DNA from: Nocardia aurantia
GTDB lineage: Bacteria > Actinomycetota > Actinomycetes > Mycobacteriales > Mycobacteriaceae
Reading direction: 5' to 3'
Length of the DNA stretch: 64,000 nt
Assembly: GCF_009604425.1 (NCBI RefSeq)
Contig: NZ_WEGI01000007.1
Span: forward strand, 124,001 to 188,000
In this document: positions 1 through 7,177 of the stretch, in pieces
Position numbering within the stretch: the stretch's first letter is position 1
Layout: each line of letters opens with the position of its first letter
Translations under genes and position numbers: made by a program
Notes under the pieces: model-generated
Seen by the model: only the letters and a program-made list of their open reading frames with translations
The model's database searches: none
Told to the model about the DNA's origin: nothing

Positions 1-306
1 TCGGCCGCGGCCGCGCGGCGCATCCTGCTGGACTCGGCGGCGGCCCAGGTGACCAACACCGAACTGGCCGGCGCGGCGCTGTGGCAGCTGTTCGACGCGG
101 GCAGTGCCGGTGCGGTGAAGGCCGGTCCGGCGCTGGACCGGCATTGGCGCAACGCACGCACGGTCTCCTCGCACAATCCGCGGATCTACAAGGCGACGCT
201 GATCGGTGACCACGCCGTCAATGGCACCGCGCCGCGTAGTTATCTCAACAGCGCGGCCGCAACCGACGGCTCCGGCGCGGCAGCGACGGCGGCCGACCGG
301 GTTTGA
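1..306 (+). CDS. Acyl-CoA dehydrogenase / DszC-SfnB-like flavoprotein, C-terminal end (partial)
   Basis: The frame is open from base 1, so the gene begins outside the window and only about 101 C-terminal residues are present. They form the last helices of an acyl-CoA dehydrogenase-fold flavoprotein. The stretch with His-Trp-Arg-Asn-Ala-Arg followed by SSHNP and an IGDHAVNGT-like tail is characteristic of the monooxygenase-like branch (DszC/SfnB type, FMNH2-dependent) rather than of classical fatty acyl-CoA dehydrogenases. The substrate cannot be told from the tail. The end is Ala/Asp-rich and looks unstructured. Confidence 0.75.
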   Translation, partial: SAAAARRILLDSAAAQVTNTELAGAALWQLFDAGSAGAVKAGPALDRHWRNARTVSSHNPRIYKATLIGDHAVNGTAPRSYLNSAAATDGSGAAATAADRV

Positions 307-368
307 TCGGCCGGATTTCGGGAATCTCGCGACTGTAACGATCGGCACCACAGCGAGAGGACCAATCC

Positions 369-524
369 GTGAACACCGAAACACGCACCGCCGCATCGCT
401 TCCCGCGATCGTGAATGCCCCGTCCGAGGACGACGTGGTGGTGACCTGGCCGGATCCCAGCCCGTTGCAGGACTGGTGGGCCGAGGTCATGTCCGGAAAG
501 GCCGCCGGCGCCGACGCCGCCTGA
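369..524 (+). CDS. Small hypothetical protein (51 aa)
   Basis: A GTG start follows a clear AGAGGA ribosome site a few bases upstream. The 51-residue product is acidic, carries two adjacent Trp residues (DWW near residue 36) and ends in an Ala/Gly tail. It has no signal peptide or membrane segment. It lies 62 bp after the dehydrogenase-like gene and 12 bp before another very small gene on the same strand, so the three may be co-transcribed. I do not recognise the family. A short peptide partner or precursor for the neighbours is possible, but nothing in the sequence shows that. Confidence 0.5.
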   Translation: MNTETRTAASLPAIVNAPSEDDVVVTWPDPSPLQDWWAEVMSGKAAGADAA

Positions 525-536
525 CCCTCTGCGAGA

Positions 537-716
537 ATGCTCACATTTCTGATCTCGATCGCCGCCGTGCCCGCTGTTGCCGCCATCGCGGCGTGGGCCG
601 TACTCGCCGTCCGCTATCAGCGCCGAATCCGGCGGCAGTTCCGTGAATTGTCTCCGCCGGTCACACCGGTGCGCCGGCCGGAGGATCTGAACACTGCCTC
701 CGGCGCACCGGTGTGA
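537..716 (+). CDS. Small single-pass membrane protein (59 aa)
   Basis: An ATG start opens a 59-residue frame that begins with one hydrophobic helix (residues 2-26, Ala/Val/Ile-rich). A strongly basic stretch follows (residues 27-36, with repeated Arg), then a short Pro-rich tail. By the positive-inside rule the basic tail should be cytoplasmic. It is 12 bp downstream of the 51-aa gene and just before a hairpin, so it is probably the last gene of this small operon. No family recognised. The ribosome site is weak. Confidence 0.45.
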   Translation: MLTFLISIAAVPAVAAIAAWAVLAVRYQRRIRRQFRELSPPVTPVRRPEDLNTASGAPV

Positions 717-719
717 CCC

Positions 720-736
720 GGCGGGGCGAACCCGCC
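720..736. terminator. GC-rich hairpin between converging genes
   Basis: GGCGGG and CCCGCC form a 6-bp stem around the loop GCGAA, between the stop of the 59-aa gene and the stop of the S1-like gene that converges on it. There is no T-tract, as is common in actinobacteria. It could serve both strands. Confidence 0.5.
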
Positions 737-750
737 CCGGCGGATACCGT

Positions 751-2109
751 TCAGGACAGCTTCTCGACCTGGGCGGTGTGCAACTGGTAGCGCCGTTCCG
801 CCTCCGCGTAGCGGGACTCCCATTCGTCGCGCTGCTCCTCGTACCCTTCCAGCCATTCGTTGGTGTCGGGATCGAAGCCTTCGGGGAAGATGTAGTTGCC
901 CTGCTCGTCGTAGCTGTCGGCCATGCCGTACCGGAACGGGTCGAATTCCGCGTAGTAGTCCTCGTTGGCCTGCCGCACCGACAGGGAGATCCGCCGCCGG
1001 TCCAGGTCGATGTCGATGACCTTCACCACCGCGTCGTCGCCGACCGCCACCACCTGATCCGGGACCTCGATGCGATGCCCGGCCAGTTCGGAGATGTGCA
1101 CCAGGCCCTCGAACCCGTCGTCGACGCGGACGAACGCGCCGAAGGGCACCAGCTTGGTGACCTTGCCGGGCACGATCTGCCCGATCGCGTGGGTGCGGGC
1201 GAACCGCCGCCACGGATCTTCCTGAGTGGCTTTCAGCGACAACGACACCCGTTCCCGCACCAGGTCGACGTCGAGCACCTCGACGGTGACCTCCATGCCC
1301 ACCTGGACCACCTCGGACGGGTGCTCGATATGGGTCCAGGACAGCTCCGCGACGTTCACCAGTCCGTCGAGCCCGCCCAGATCGACGAATGCGCCGAAAT
1401 TCACGATCGAGGACACCACGCCCTTACGGACCTGGCCCTTCTGCAACTGCTGGAGGAATTCGCCGCGCACCGAGGTACGGTTCTGCTCCAGCCAGGCCCG
1501 GCGCGACAGCACCACGTTGTTGCGCGCCTTGTCGAGCTCGATGACCTTGGCGTCGATCTCGCGGCCCACATAGGGCTGCAGATCGCGCACCCGCCGCATC
1601 TCCACCAGTGACGCCGGCAGGAAACCCCGAAGGCCGACGTCCACGATCAGGCCACCCTTGACCACCTCGGTGACGGTGCCGCGGACGGCCTCGCCCTTCT
1701 CGTGCAACTGCTCGAGCTCGCCCCACACCCGCTCGTTGCGCACCCGCTTGCGGGCCGAGCCGGAACGAGATTCCTTGTCGCCCTTGGCTTCCGGCTCAGC
1801 TTTGGCGGCCTCCCCGGCTTCGGCGGCCTCCCCGGCTCCGGCCACCGCATCGAGGGCCACCGCATCGGGCTCGGCCGCCGCGTCGACCCCCGGCTCGGAC
1901 GTACCGCCCGGCTCGGCCTCCGACGCGGGTACGGCCGCCTGCTCCGGTGGCGCACCGGCGGCAGGATCCGCGGATCCGCCCGTGGGCGGATCCGTCTCCC
2001 GCCCGGTGGGCGGCTCGACATCGGGGACGACATCGCCGGCTCCGGCGGCACGCGGCCGCTCGATCCGGCCGTCGTGGCCGATGTGGTCGTTCTGATCGCG
2101 ATAGGTCAT
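751..2109 (-). CDS. Truncated ribosomal protein S1 paralogue (three S1 domains)
   Basis: Encodes 452 aa. Residues 1-125 are an Ala/Glu/Pro/Gly-rich disordered region. Three OB-fold S1 RNA-binding domains follow (about 139-204, 225-293 and 310-379), then an acidic tail with GNYIFPEGFDPDTNEW that closely matches the tail of actinobacterial RpsA. Canonical RpsA of this group has four S1 domains and an extra C-terminal extension. Here similarity begins exactly at canonical domain 2 (RVWGELEQLHEKGEAV), and the first domain is replaced by the disordered region. The start ATG has a GAGGGGAA ribosome site. It is probably an RNA-binding or ribosome-associated paralogue of RpsA rather than the main S1, because the first ribosome-docking domain is missing. 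It converges with the small operon to its left. Confidence 0.85.
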   Translation of the reverse strand: MTYRDQNDHIGHDGRIERPRAAGAGDVVPDVEPPTGRETDPPTGGSADPAAGAPPEQAAVPASEAEPGGTSEPGVDAAAEPDAVALDAVAGAGEAAEAGEAAKAEPEAKGDKESRSGSARKRVRNERVWGELEQLHEKGEAVRGTVTEVVKGGLIVDVGLRGFLPASLVEMRRVRDLQPYVGREIDAKVIELDKARNNVVLSRRAWLEQNRTSVRGEFLQQLQKGQVRKGVVSSIVNFGAFVDLGGLDGLVNVAELSWTHIEHPSEVVQVGMEVTVEVLDVDLVRERVSLSLKATQEDPWRRFARTHAIGQIVPGKVTKLVPFGAFVRVDDGFEGLVHISELAGHRIEVPDQVVAVGDDAVVKVIDIDLDRRRISLSVRQANEDYYAEFDPFRYGMADSYDEQGNYIFPEGFDPDTNEWLEGYEEQRDEWESRYAEAERRYQLHTAQVEKLS

Positions 2110-2265
2110 AGTTCCCCTCGCCCGCAGTCTACCGGCCGATCCGCGTTATTCACCAACGACATTCGCGATCCGGCCACGGCGGAACATTTCTCCAAGACAC
2201 CCGGTGGCACACCGGGCGACGCTACCGGTATGTCTGCGAAGATGACGGACCAGCGGGAGGCACAC

Positions 2266-3057
2266 ATGGACGACGACAGCGCATCGACCGGCGGCGCCGT
2301 CACGCGGCCGCACCGCCGCCGTGGCGACTACGGCGTCGACGGCGACTTCGCCGTCGTCCCGGCGCGCGGGCAGGCCGCGATCGTCTCGGCGATTCTGCTG
2401 ATCCTGATCGGGCTGACCGTCTGGGCACTGGTGGCCGCGTGGTATGTCGCCGCCGTGATCACCGCGGTGCTCGCGGTGGCCTGGGCGCTGTTCGTGGGCT
2501 CGTATCTGTACACGACCCTGATCGGGAAGTTCCGGGTGTGGGCGGACATCCTCGGCGGGCTGGGACTGCGCGGCGACGAGCGCGTGCTCGACCTGGGCTG
2601 CGGTCGCGGCGCGCTGTTGCTGATGGCGGCACGATCGCTCCCGCGGGGCCGGGCGGTCGGCATCGACTTGTGGCGCGCCGACCAGACCGGCAACGGGCCG
2701 GAGGCCACGCTGCGCAACGCGGAACTCGAGGGTGTCGCCGACCGGGTCGACTTGGAGACCGGTGACATCACGCGGCTGCCGTTCCCGGACGGGAGCTTCG
2801 ACCTGGTGATCAGTAATCTGGTGCTGCACAACATCTCTGCCGCCGCGGACCGGCGCGCCGCACTCGACGAGGCCGTGCGGGTGCTGCGGCCGGGCGGGCG
2901 GCTGGCGATCGGCGATCTGCTGCACACCCGCGAGTACCGGGATCGGCTGCGCGAACTCGGGCTCGCCGATGCCCGCCGCCGCGGTCTGGGTGCGCGCATG
3001 TGGTGGGGCAGCCCGTTCCTGCCCACCCGGCTGGTCACGGCGACCAAACCGGCCTGA
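2266..3057 (+). CDS. Membrane-anchored SAM-dependent methyltransferase (class I)
   Basis: Encodes 263 aa. Two hydrophobic helices near the N-terminus (about 38-58 and 61-85) anchor a class I Rossmann methyltransferase domain. Motif I, VLDLGCGRGALLL, lies at 107-119. The acidic motif II, a GDITRLPF-type motif and the DLVISNLVLHN strand follow. The substrate is unknown; membrane anchoring suggests a lipid, quinone or other hydrophobic acceptor. The start was chosen at the ATG preceded by GGGAGG six bases upstream, because longer in-frame extensions run through the promoter of the divergent S1-like gene. The 156 bp between the two starts must hold both promoters. Confidence 0.8.
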   Translation: MDDDSASTGGAVTRPHRRRGDYGVDGDFAVVPARGQAAIVSAILLILIGLTVWALVAAWYVAAVITAVLAVAWALFVGSYLYTTLIGKFRVWADILGGLGLRGDERVLDLGCGRGALLLMAARSLPRGRAVGIDLWRADQTGNGPEATLRNAELEGVADRVDLETGDITRLPFPDGSFDLVISNLVLHNISAAADRRAALDEAVRVLRPGGRLAIGDLLHTREYRDRLRELGLADARRRGLGARMWWGSPFLPTRLVTATKPA

Positions 3058-3219
3058 CCCGGAACTCCGCGGAAGCATATCCCGCCCGGATCCGGCGCGA
3101 ACCGGCCGGACGGGACGAAAACCCCTGTACCGAGCGATTATTCGGTGGCGTGGACGGTGCCGGTCCGGCACCATGACTGTCTCGACGTGCTCGAACACAC
3201 GTGCTTCGAGAGGGGTTCC

Positions 3220-5001
3220 ATGTCATCGCGGGGGTCTGCCCTGATGCTCGTATTACGTTACTACGGAAGAGAACTGACCCACCGAAAACGGTATTCGGTG
3301 CCGGCGTTGCTGGCGCCGGCGCTGGGCAACGTCTGTCAGCTGTACGCGGCGCCGCTGGTGGTCGCGGCGGTGGTGCAGCGGCTGGCCACCGGCGGGCCGG
3401 CCGGGCCAGGTGAACTGGCGCCGTACCTGATCGCCTTCGGCGCGCTGCTGCTACTCGCGGAAGTGTGGTGGCGCATCGGTTTTCACTGCATGAACCGGGT
3501 GGACGCCTACGGCATCGAAAGTCTGTACATCGTCGCCATGGACGCGTTGCTGGCCAAGGACGCGGCGTTCTTCCACACCAACTTCGCCGGATCGCTGACG
3601 AAACGGTCGCTGAGTTTCGCGTCCCGGTTCGAGGAGTTCGTCGACACGTTGTCGTTCGATCTCGTCGCCTCGGTGCTGCCACTGACGTTCGCGGCGGTGA
3701 TGCTGTGGCGCTACGACCCGGCACTGGTGGTCGTGCTGCTGGGGCTGATCCTGTTCACGGGCGTGCTGATCGCGCCGTTGATCCGCCGCCGGCAGCGGCT
3801 GGTCGACGAGCGGGAGGCCGCGGTGGCGGCGGTGTCGGGGCATGTCGCCGACTGCGTGGCCAACGTGGCGGTGGTCCGCGCGTTCGCCGCCGAGGAGCAG
3901 GAGGCGGCGGAGCACCGCCGCCGGGTGGCCGATCAGCGGCGAAAGGCGCTGCGCTCCTGGGATTATGCGAATCTGCGCATCGATACGCTGGTGACGCCGC
4001 TGGTCGCGATCACCAATGTCGCCGGGCTGGCGGTCGCGCTCGCGTCGCACAAGCGGCACGCGGGGGTGGAGATGGTGCTGGTGGCGTTCACCTACTACTG
4101 GAACGCCACCTCGATCATGTTCCGGTTCAACATGATCTACCGGCGGCTGGAGAGCGCGCTGACCGAGGCCGCGCAGTTCACCGAGCTGTTGCTCACCCCG
4201 CCGTCGGTGGTGGACCCGGTCGATCCGGAACCGTTGCGGCCGAACGGGACCGAGATCCGGTTCGAGCGGGTGGACTTCGCCCACCCCGGCACGCCGGCGC
4301 TGTTCACCGGACTGGATCTGCGGGTGGCCGACGGCACCAAGGTGGGTCTGGTCGGCCGCTCCGGCGGCGGCAAGACCACGCTGACGCAGTTGCTGTTGCG
4401 GACCGCGGACATCGGCGGCGGCCGGATCACCGTCGGCGGCCAGGACATCGCGCGGCTGCGGCAGGCCGACCTGCGCGGCCTGATCGCCTATGTGCCACAG
4501 GATCCGTCGATGTTCCACCGCACCCTCGCCGAGAACATCCGCTTCGCGCGGCCGGGCGCCACCGATGCCGAGGTGCGGGCCGCGGCGGAAGCGGCGCATG
4601 TCCTCGAATTCGCCGACGAGCTGCCGCAGGGCATCGACACCCTGATCGGTGAGCGCGGGGTGAAACTGTCCGGCGGGCAACGGCAACGGGTCGCGCTGGC
4701 CCGCGCCATCCTGCGGGACGCGCCGATCCTGCTGCTCGACGAGGCGACCAGCGCGCTGGACTCGGAGAGCGAGGTGCTGGTGCAGCGGGCGTTGTGGCGG
4801 GTGATGGCCGGGCGCACGGCACTGGTGGTCGCGCACCGGCTCAGCACCGTGGCGGGGATGGACCGGCTGGTGGTGCTCGATCACGGCCGCATCGTCGAAC
4901 AGGGCACCCACGCGGAACTGCTGCGCGGCGAGGGGAACTACGCGCAGTTGTGGCGGCGTCAATCCGGCGGATTCCTCGGCGAACAGGTGACCGCGCGCTG
5001 A
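3220..5001 (+). CDS. ABC exporter, fused membrane and ATPase domains
   Basis: A 593-aa half transporter. The N-terminal ~330 residues are a six-helix ABC transmembrane domain. The ATPase domain has Walker A GRSGGGKTT (about 377-385), Q-loop PQDPSMF, signature LSGGQRQR, Walker B ILLLDEATSALD (about 503) and the H-loop VAHRLST. All catalytic motifs are intact, so a homodimeric lipid or drug exporter of the MsbA/Sav1866 type is likely. The substrate cannot be predicted. The start was set at the ATG that follows GAGAGGGG; an earlier in-frame ATG adds a non-conserved leader. A hairpin follows the stop. Confidence 0.88.
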   Translation: MSSRGSALMLVLRYYGRELTHRKRYSVPALLAPALGNVCQLYAAPLVVAAVVQRLATGGPAGPGELAPYLIAFGALLLLAEVWWRIGFHCMNRVDAYGIESLYIVAMDALLAKDAAFFHTNFAGSLTKRSLSFASRFEEFVDTLSFDLVASVLPLTFAAVMLWRYDPALVVVLLGLILFTGVLIAPLIRRRQRLVDEREAAVAAVSGHVADCVANVAVVRAFAAEEQEAAEHRRRVADQRRKALRSWDYANLRIDTLVTPLVAITNVAGLAVALASHKRHAGVEMVLVAFTYYWNATSIMFRFNMIYRRLESALTEAAQFTELLLTPPSVVDPVDPEPLRPNGTEIRFERVDFAHPGTPALFTGLDLRVADGTKVGLVGRSGGGKTTLTQLLLRTADIGGGRITVGGQDIARLRQADLRGLIAYVPQDPSMFHRTLAENIRFARPGATDAEVRAAAEAAHVLEFADELPQGIDTLIGERGVKLSGGQRQRVALARAILRDAPILLLDEATSALDSESEVLVQRALWRVMAGRTALVVAHRLSTVAGMDRLVVLDHGRIVEQGTHAELLRGEGNYAQLWRRQSGGFLGEQVTAR

Positions 5002-5006
5002 TCGCG

Positions 5007-5028
5007 GCCGGGGCAGCGCCGCCCCGGC
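5007..5028 (+). terminator. Hairpin after ABC exporter
   Basis: GCCGGGGC and GCCCCGGC form a perfect 8-bp stem with the loop AGCGCC, starting 6 bp after the exporter stop codon. No U-tract follows. Confidence 0.55.
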
Positions 5029-5259
5029 ATTCACCCGTTTGCATTGAACAGGCTTGTGGCACAGGACTTTTCGTCGGTCGCCGGACAACATTCCGGACCG
5101 CTGTACGGTCTTGACTTTAGGCGCGCCGGGGTCGAAAGTAAACGAAACCGTATCGTCCCGTTACCCCGGATGAGCGCCGCCGGCGACCGCATCGCGCCGC
5201 CTCGGATCGTGGCCGTATCCGGTTCTCCCCGTATCCGTTCCGACACCGGAGGATTCGTT

Positions 5260-6282
5260 ATGCCATCTGCACGGGAAGCGCGCGAGTGGGCCGCCGGCGG
5301 CGGGCTGCACGGCATCGGCGATTCGCTGTACACGCCGTTCAGCGGCACCGACGGCGACGACATCGACTTCGACGCGTACCGGGCGCTGGTCCGGTACTGC
5401 GTCGGCGATCTCGGCCACGCCATGTTGTGGCTCACCAGCGGCCTGGCCGAATGGTGGGCGCTCACCACCGGCGAACGCAAGCAACTGGTCGAGGTCGCCG
5501 TCGACGAGGCGCGAAAGGTCGCGCCGGACACGGTGATCCAGGTGTGCACCAGTGCGACGTCGCCCAAGGAGGCCGTCGAGCTCACCCGGCACGCGCAGGA
5601 ATCCGGCGCGGACATCTGCTATCTGCAGACCCCGCCGATGGAGGTGCACGGCGGCGAGGGCACCCTGCGGTTCTTCCGTTACGTCGCCGACCGCACGGAT
5701 ATCGCACTGGGCATGTTCAATTCGCCGTCGTCGGGCTATGTGCTCACCCCACCGGAGATCGCCGACATCTACCGTGCGGTGCCGGCGGTGTGCGCGATCA
5801 AACAGGGCACCATGCACTACGCGGCCGGCCGCGCGATCCACGATCTCGCTCCCGGCCTGGTGATCTGGGAATGCGATCTGATCGCCTACCGGGCGGGCTG
5901 GCTGCAGCAGGGGATCGTCGGCCCGGCGCAGCTGGGCACCGCCGGTTATCTGCAGGAGACGCCGGAGAAGCGGCTGTGCAGCGAGTACTGGCGGTTGGTC
6001 TGGGCCGGCGCGCTCGACGAGGCGGTCCGATTCGCCGAGACGTCCGGATACGACCGGCTGTCCGCCGAACTCGGCCCCTGGTACACCGGATATCCCGGCC
6101 GCCCCGGCTATTTCACGCACTGGGGTGAGGCGTTCCGTTACGCCGCCGGGGTGCTCGGGCTGCCGCTGGGCGACTATCCGTACAGTCGCGCGCCGCAGGG
6201 CCTGCTGCCGGAGGAGGGCAAGGCGCAGATCCGGCGCGCGTTCGAGAATGCCGGGATGGCACGGAAATCCGTGGAGGTGTAG
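5260..6282 (+). CDS. Dihydrodipicolinate synthase / N-acetylneuraminate lyase family aldolase
   Basis: A 340-aa (beta/alpha)8 class I aldolase of the DapA/NAL family. The Schiff-base lysine is in the strand AIKQGT (Lys181). The position normally occupied by the proton-relay tyrosine (YN.P) reads MFNSPSSG, with Phe153, so the usual Tyr is absent. DapA proper is therefore unlikely; another pyruvate- or keto-acid-using lyase, or a hydratase-aldolase, fits better. The ATG follows CGGAGGA. It forms an operon with the double-hotdog gene, whose ribosome site GGAGGTG overlaps the last codons here and whose ATG lies 4 bp after the stop. Confidence 0.8.
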   Translation: MPSAREAREWAAGGGLHGIGDSLYTPFSGTDGDDIDFDAYRALVRYCVGDLGHAMLWLTSGLAEWWALTTGERKQLVEVAVDEARKVAPDTVIQVCTSATSPKEAVELTRHAQESGADICYLQTPPMEVHGGEGTLRFFRYVADRTDIALGMFNSPSSGYVLTPPEIADIYRAVPAVCAIKQGTMHYAAGRAIHDLAPGLVIWECDLIAYRAGWLQQGIVGPAQLGTAGYLQETPEKRLCSEYWRLVWAGALDEAVRFAETSGYDRLSAELGPWYTGYPGRPGYFTHWGEAFRYAAGVLGLPLGDYPYSRAPQGLLPEEGKAQIRRAFENAGMARKSVEV

Positions 6283-6286
6283 TCCG

Positions 6287-7156
6287 ATGGTGCGCGACAT
6301 CCGGGACCTGGCAGGCGATCCCGAGGCGTACGCGGCGGAGCTGCGCACGCGCTGGACCGGGCTGCTCAGTTACCGCTACATCGGCCGCAACCACGGCTCG
6401 ATGAACACCGGGCCGGAGGACAACACGGTCGTCCTGCGCCGCGACATGCGCAATGTCGCAGGCGGATTGCTGGTGGCGCCGCTGTCGATCAGCGCGCCGG
6501 AGGGCAATGTCGGCTCCGATCTGGAGACCGTCCCCAATCCGGTCGTGCACTCGTGCCAGATCCTCGACCCGGCGGCCGATGTGCGCCGGATCGAGGTGGT
6601 CGACGCCGAGGTCCTGCATCCGGGAACGCGTATGGGCTACAGCCGATCCCGGATCGTCGACGCCGACGATCCGGGCCGGGTGATCGCGCTCACCGAGGGA
6701 CAGGGCGTCCGGATCGGCACGCCGCCGGGCGGTCTGGTGAAGATGGACGAGGACCGGCTCACGATCGTCGACTCCCCGGACCTGCCGCCGCTGTGGGAGG
6801 CGTTCGGCGCGTCCCGCCGCGGCGACGGGCACTGGGTGCTGCCGCCGCTGTCCACGGATGTCGCCTCCCCGGACGGCGCGCTGCACATCGGGCCACAGCA
6901 CGTGCTGCTGGAGACCGCCGCGATCGACCTGGCCGCCGCCCGCGCCGGCACCGACCTGCTGCAGATGCGGTCCTGGCACGTGATGTTCCTGGCACGCGGC
7001 AAGACCGGTCCGTTCCGCGCCGACGGCGACGCCTACGCCGGCCCCGGCGGCACGGTCGCGGTCCGCCTCACCCTGCACGACGAGGGCAACGGCGGCAAGC
7101 GGATCACCGCCGCCTCGGCGCTGCTGCAGGTCGTGGAAAGGGAAGCGGTGGGCTGA
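6287..7156 (+). CDS. Double-hotdog thioesterase/dehydratase-like protein
   Basis: 289 aa, translationally coupled to the aldolase gene upstream. Two weakly similar halves are each compatible with a hotdog fold. The first ends in a strand resembling acyl-CoA thioesterases (TRMGYSRSRIVDADDP). The second contains a long helix-like segment followed by the strands MRSWHVMFLARGKTG and RLTLHDEGNGGKR. No catalytic residue set can be assigned with confidence. From context it may hydrolyse or hydrate a product of the aldolase. This is inference from fold-like patterning and operon structure only. Confidence 0.6.
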   Translation: MVRDIRDLAGDPEAYAAELRTRWTGLLSYRYIGRNHGSMNTGPEDNTVVLRRDMRNVAGGLLVAPLSISAPEGNVGSDLETVPNPVVHSCQILDPAADVRRIEVVDAEVLHPGTRMGYSRSRIVDADDPGRVIALTEGQGVRIGTPPGGLVKMDEDRLTIVDSPDLPPLWEAFGASRRGDGHWVLPPLSTDVASPDGALHIGPQHVLLETAAIDLAAARAGTDLLQMRSWHVMFLARGKTGPFRADGDAYAGPGGTVAVRLTLHDEGNGGKRITAASALLQVVEREAVG

Positions 7157-7177
7157 ACGCCGCCGATGGTACCGGTT

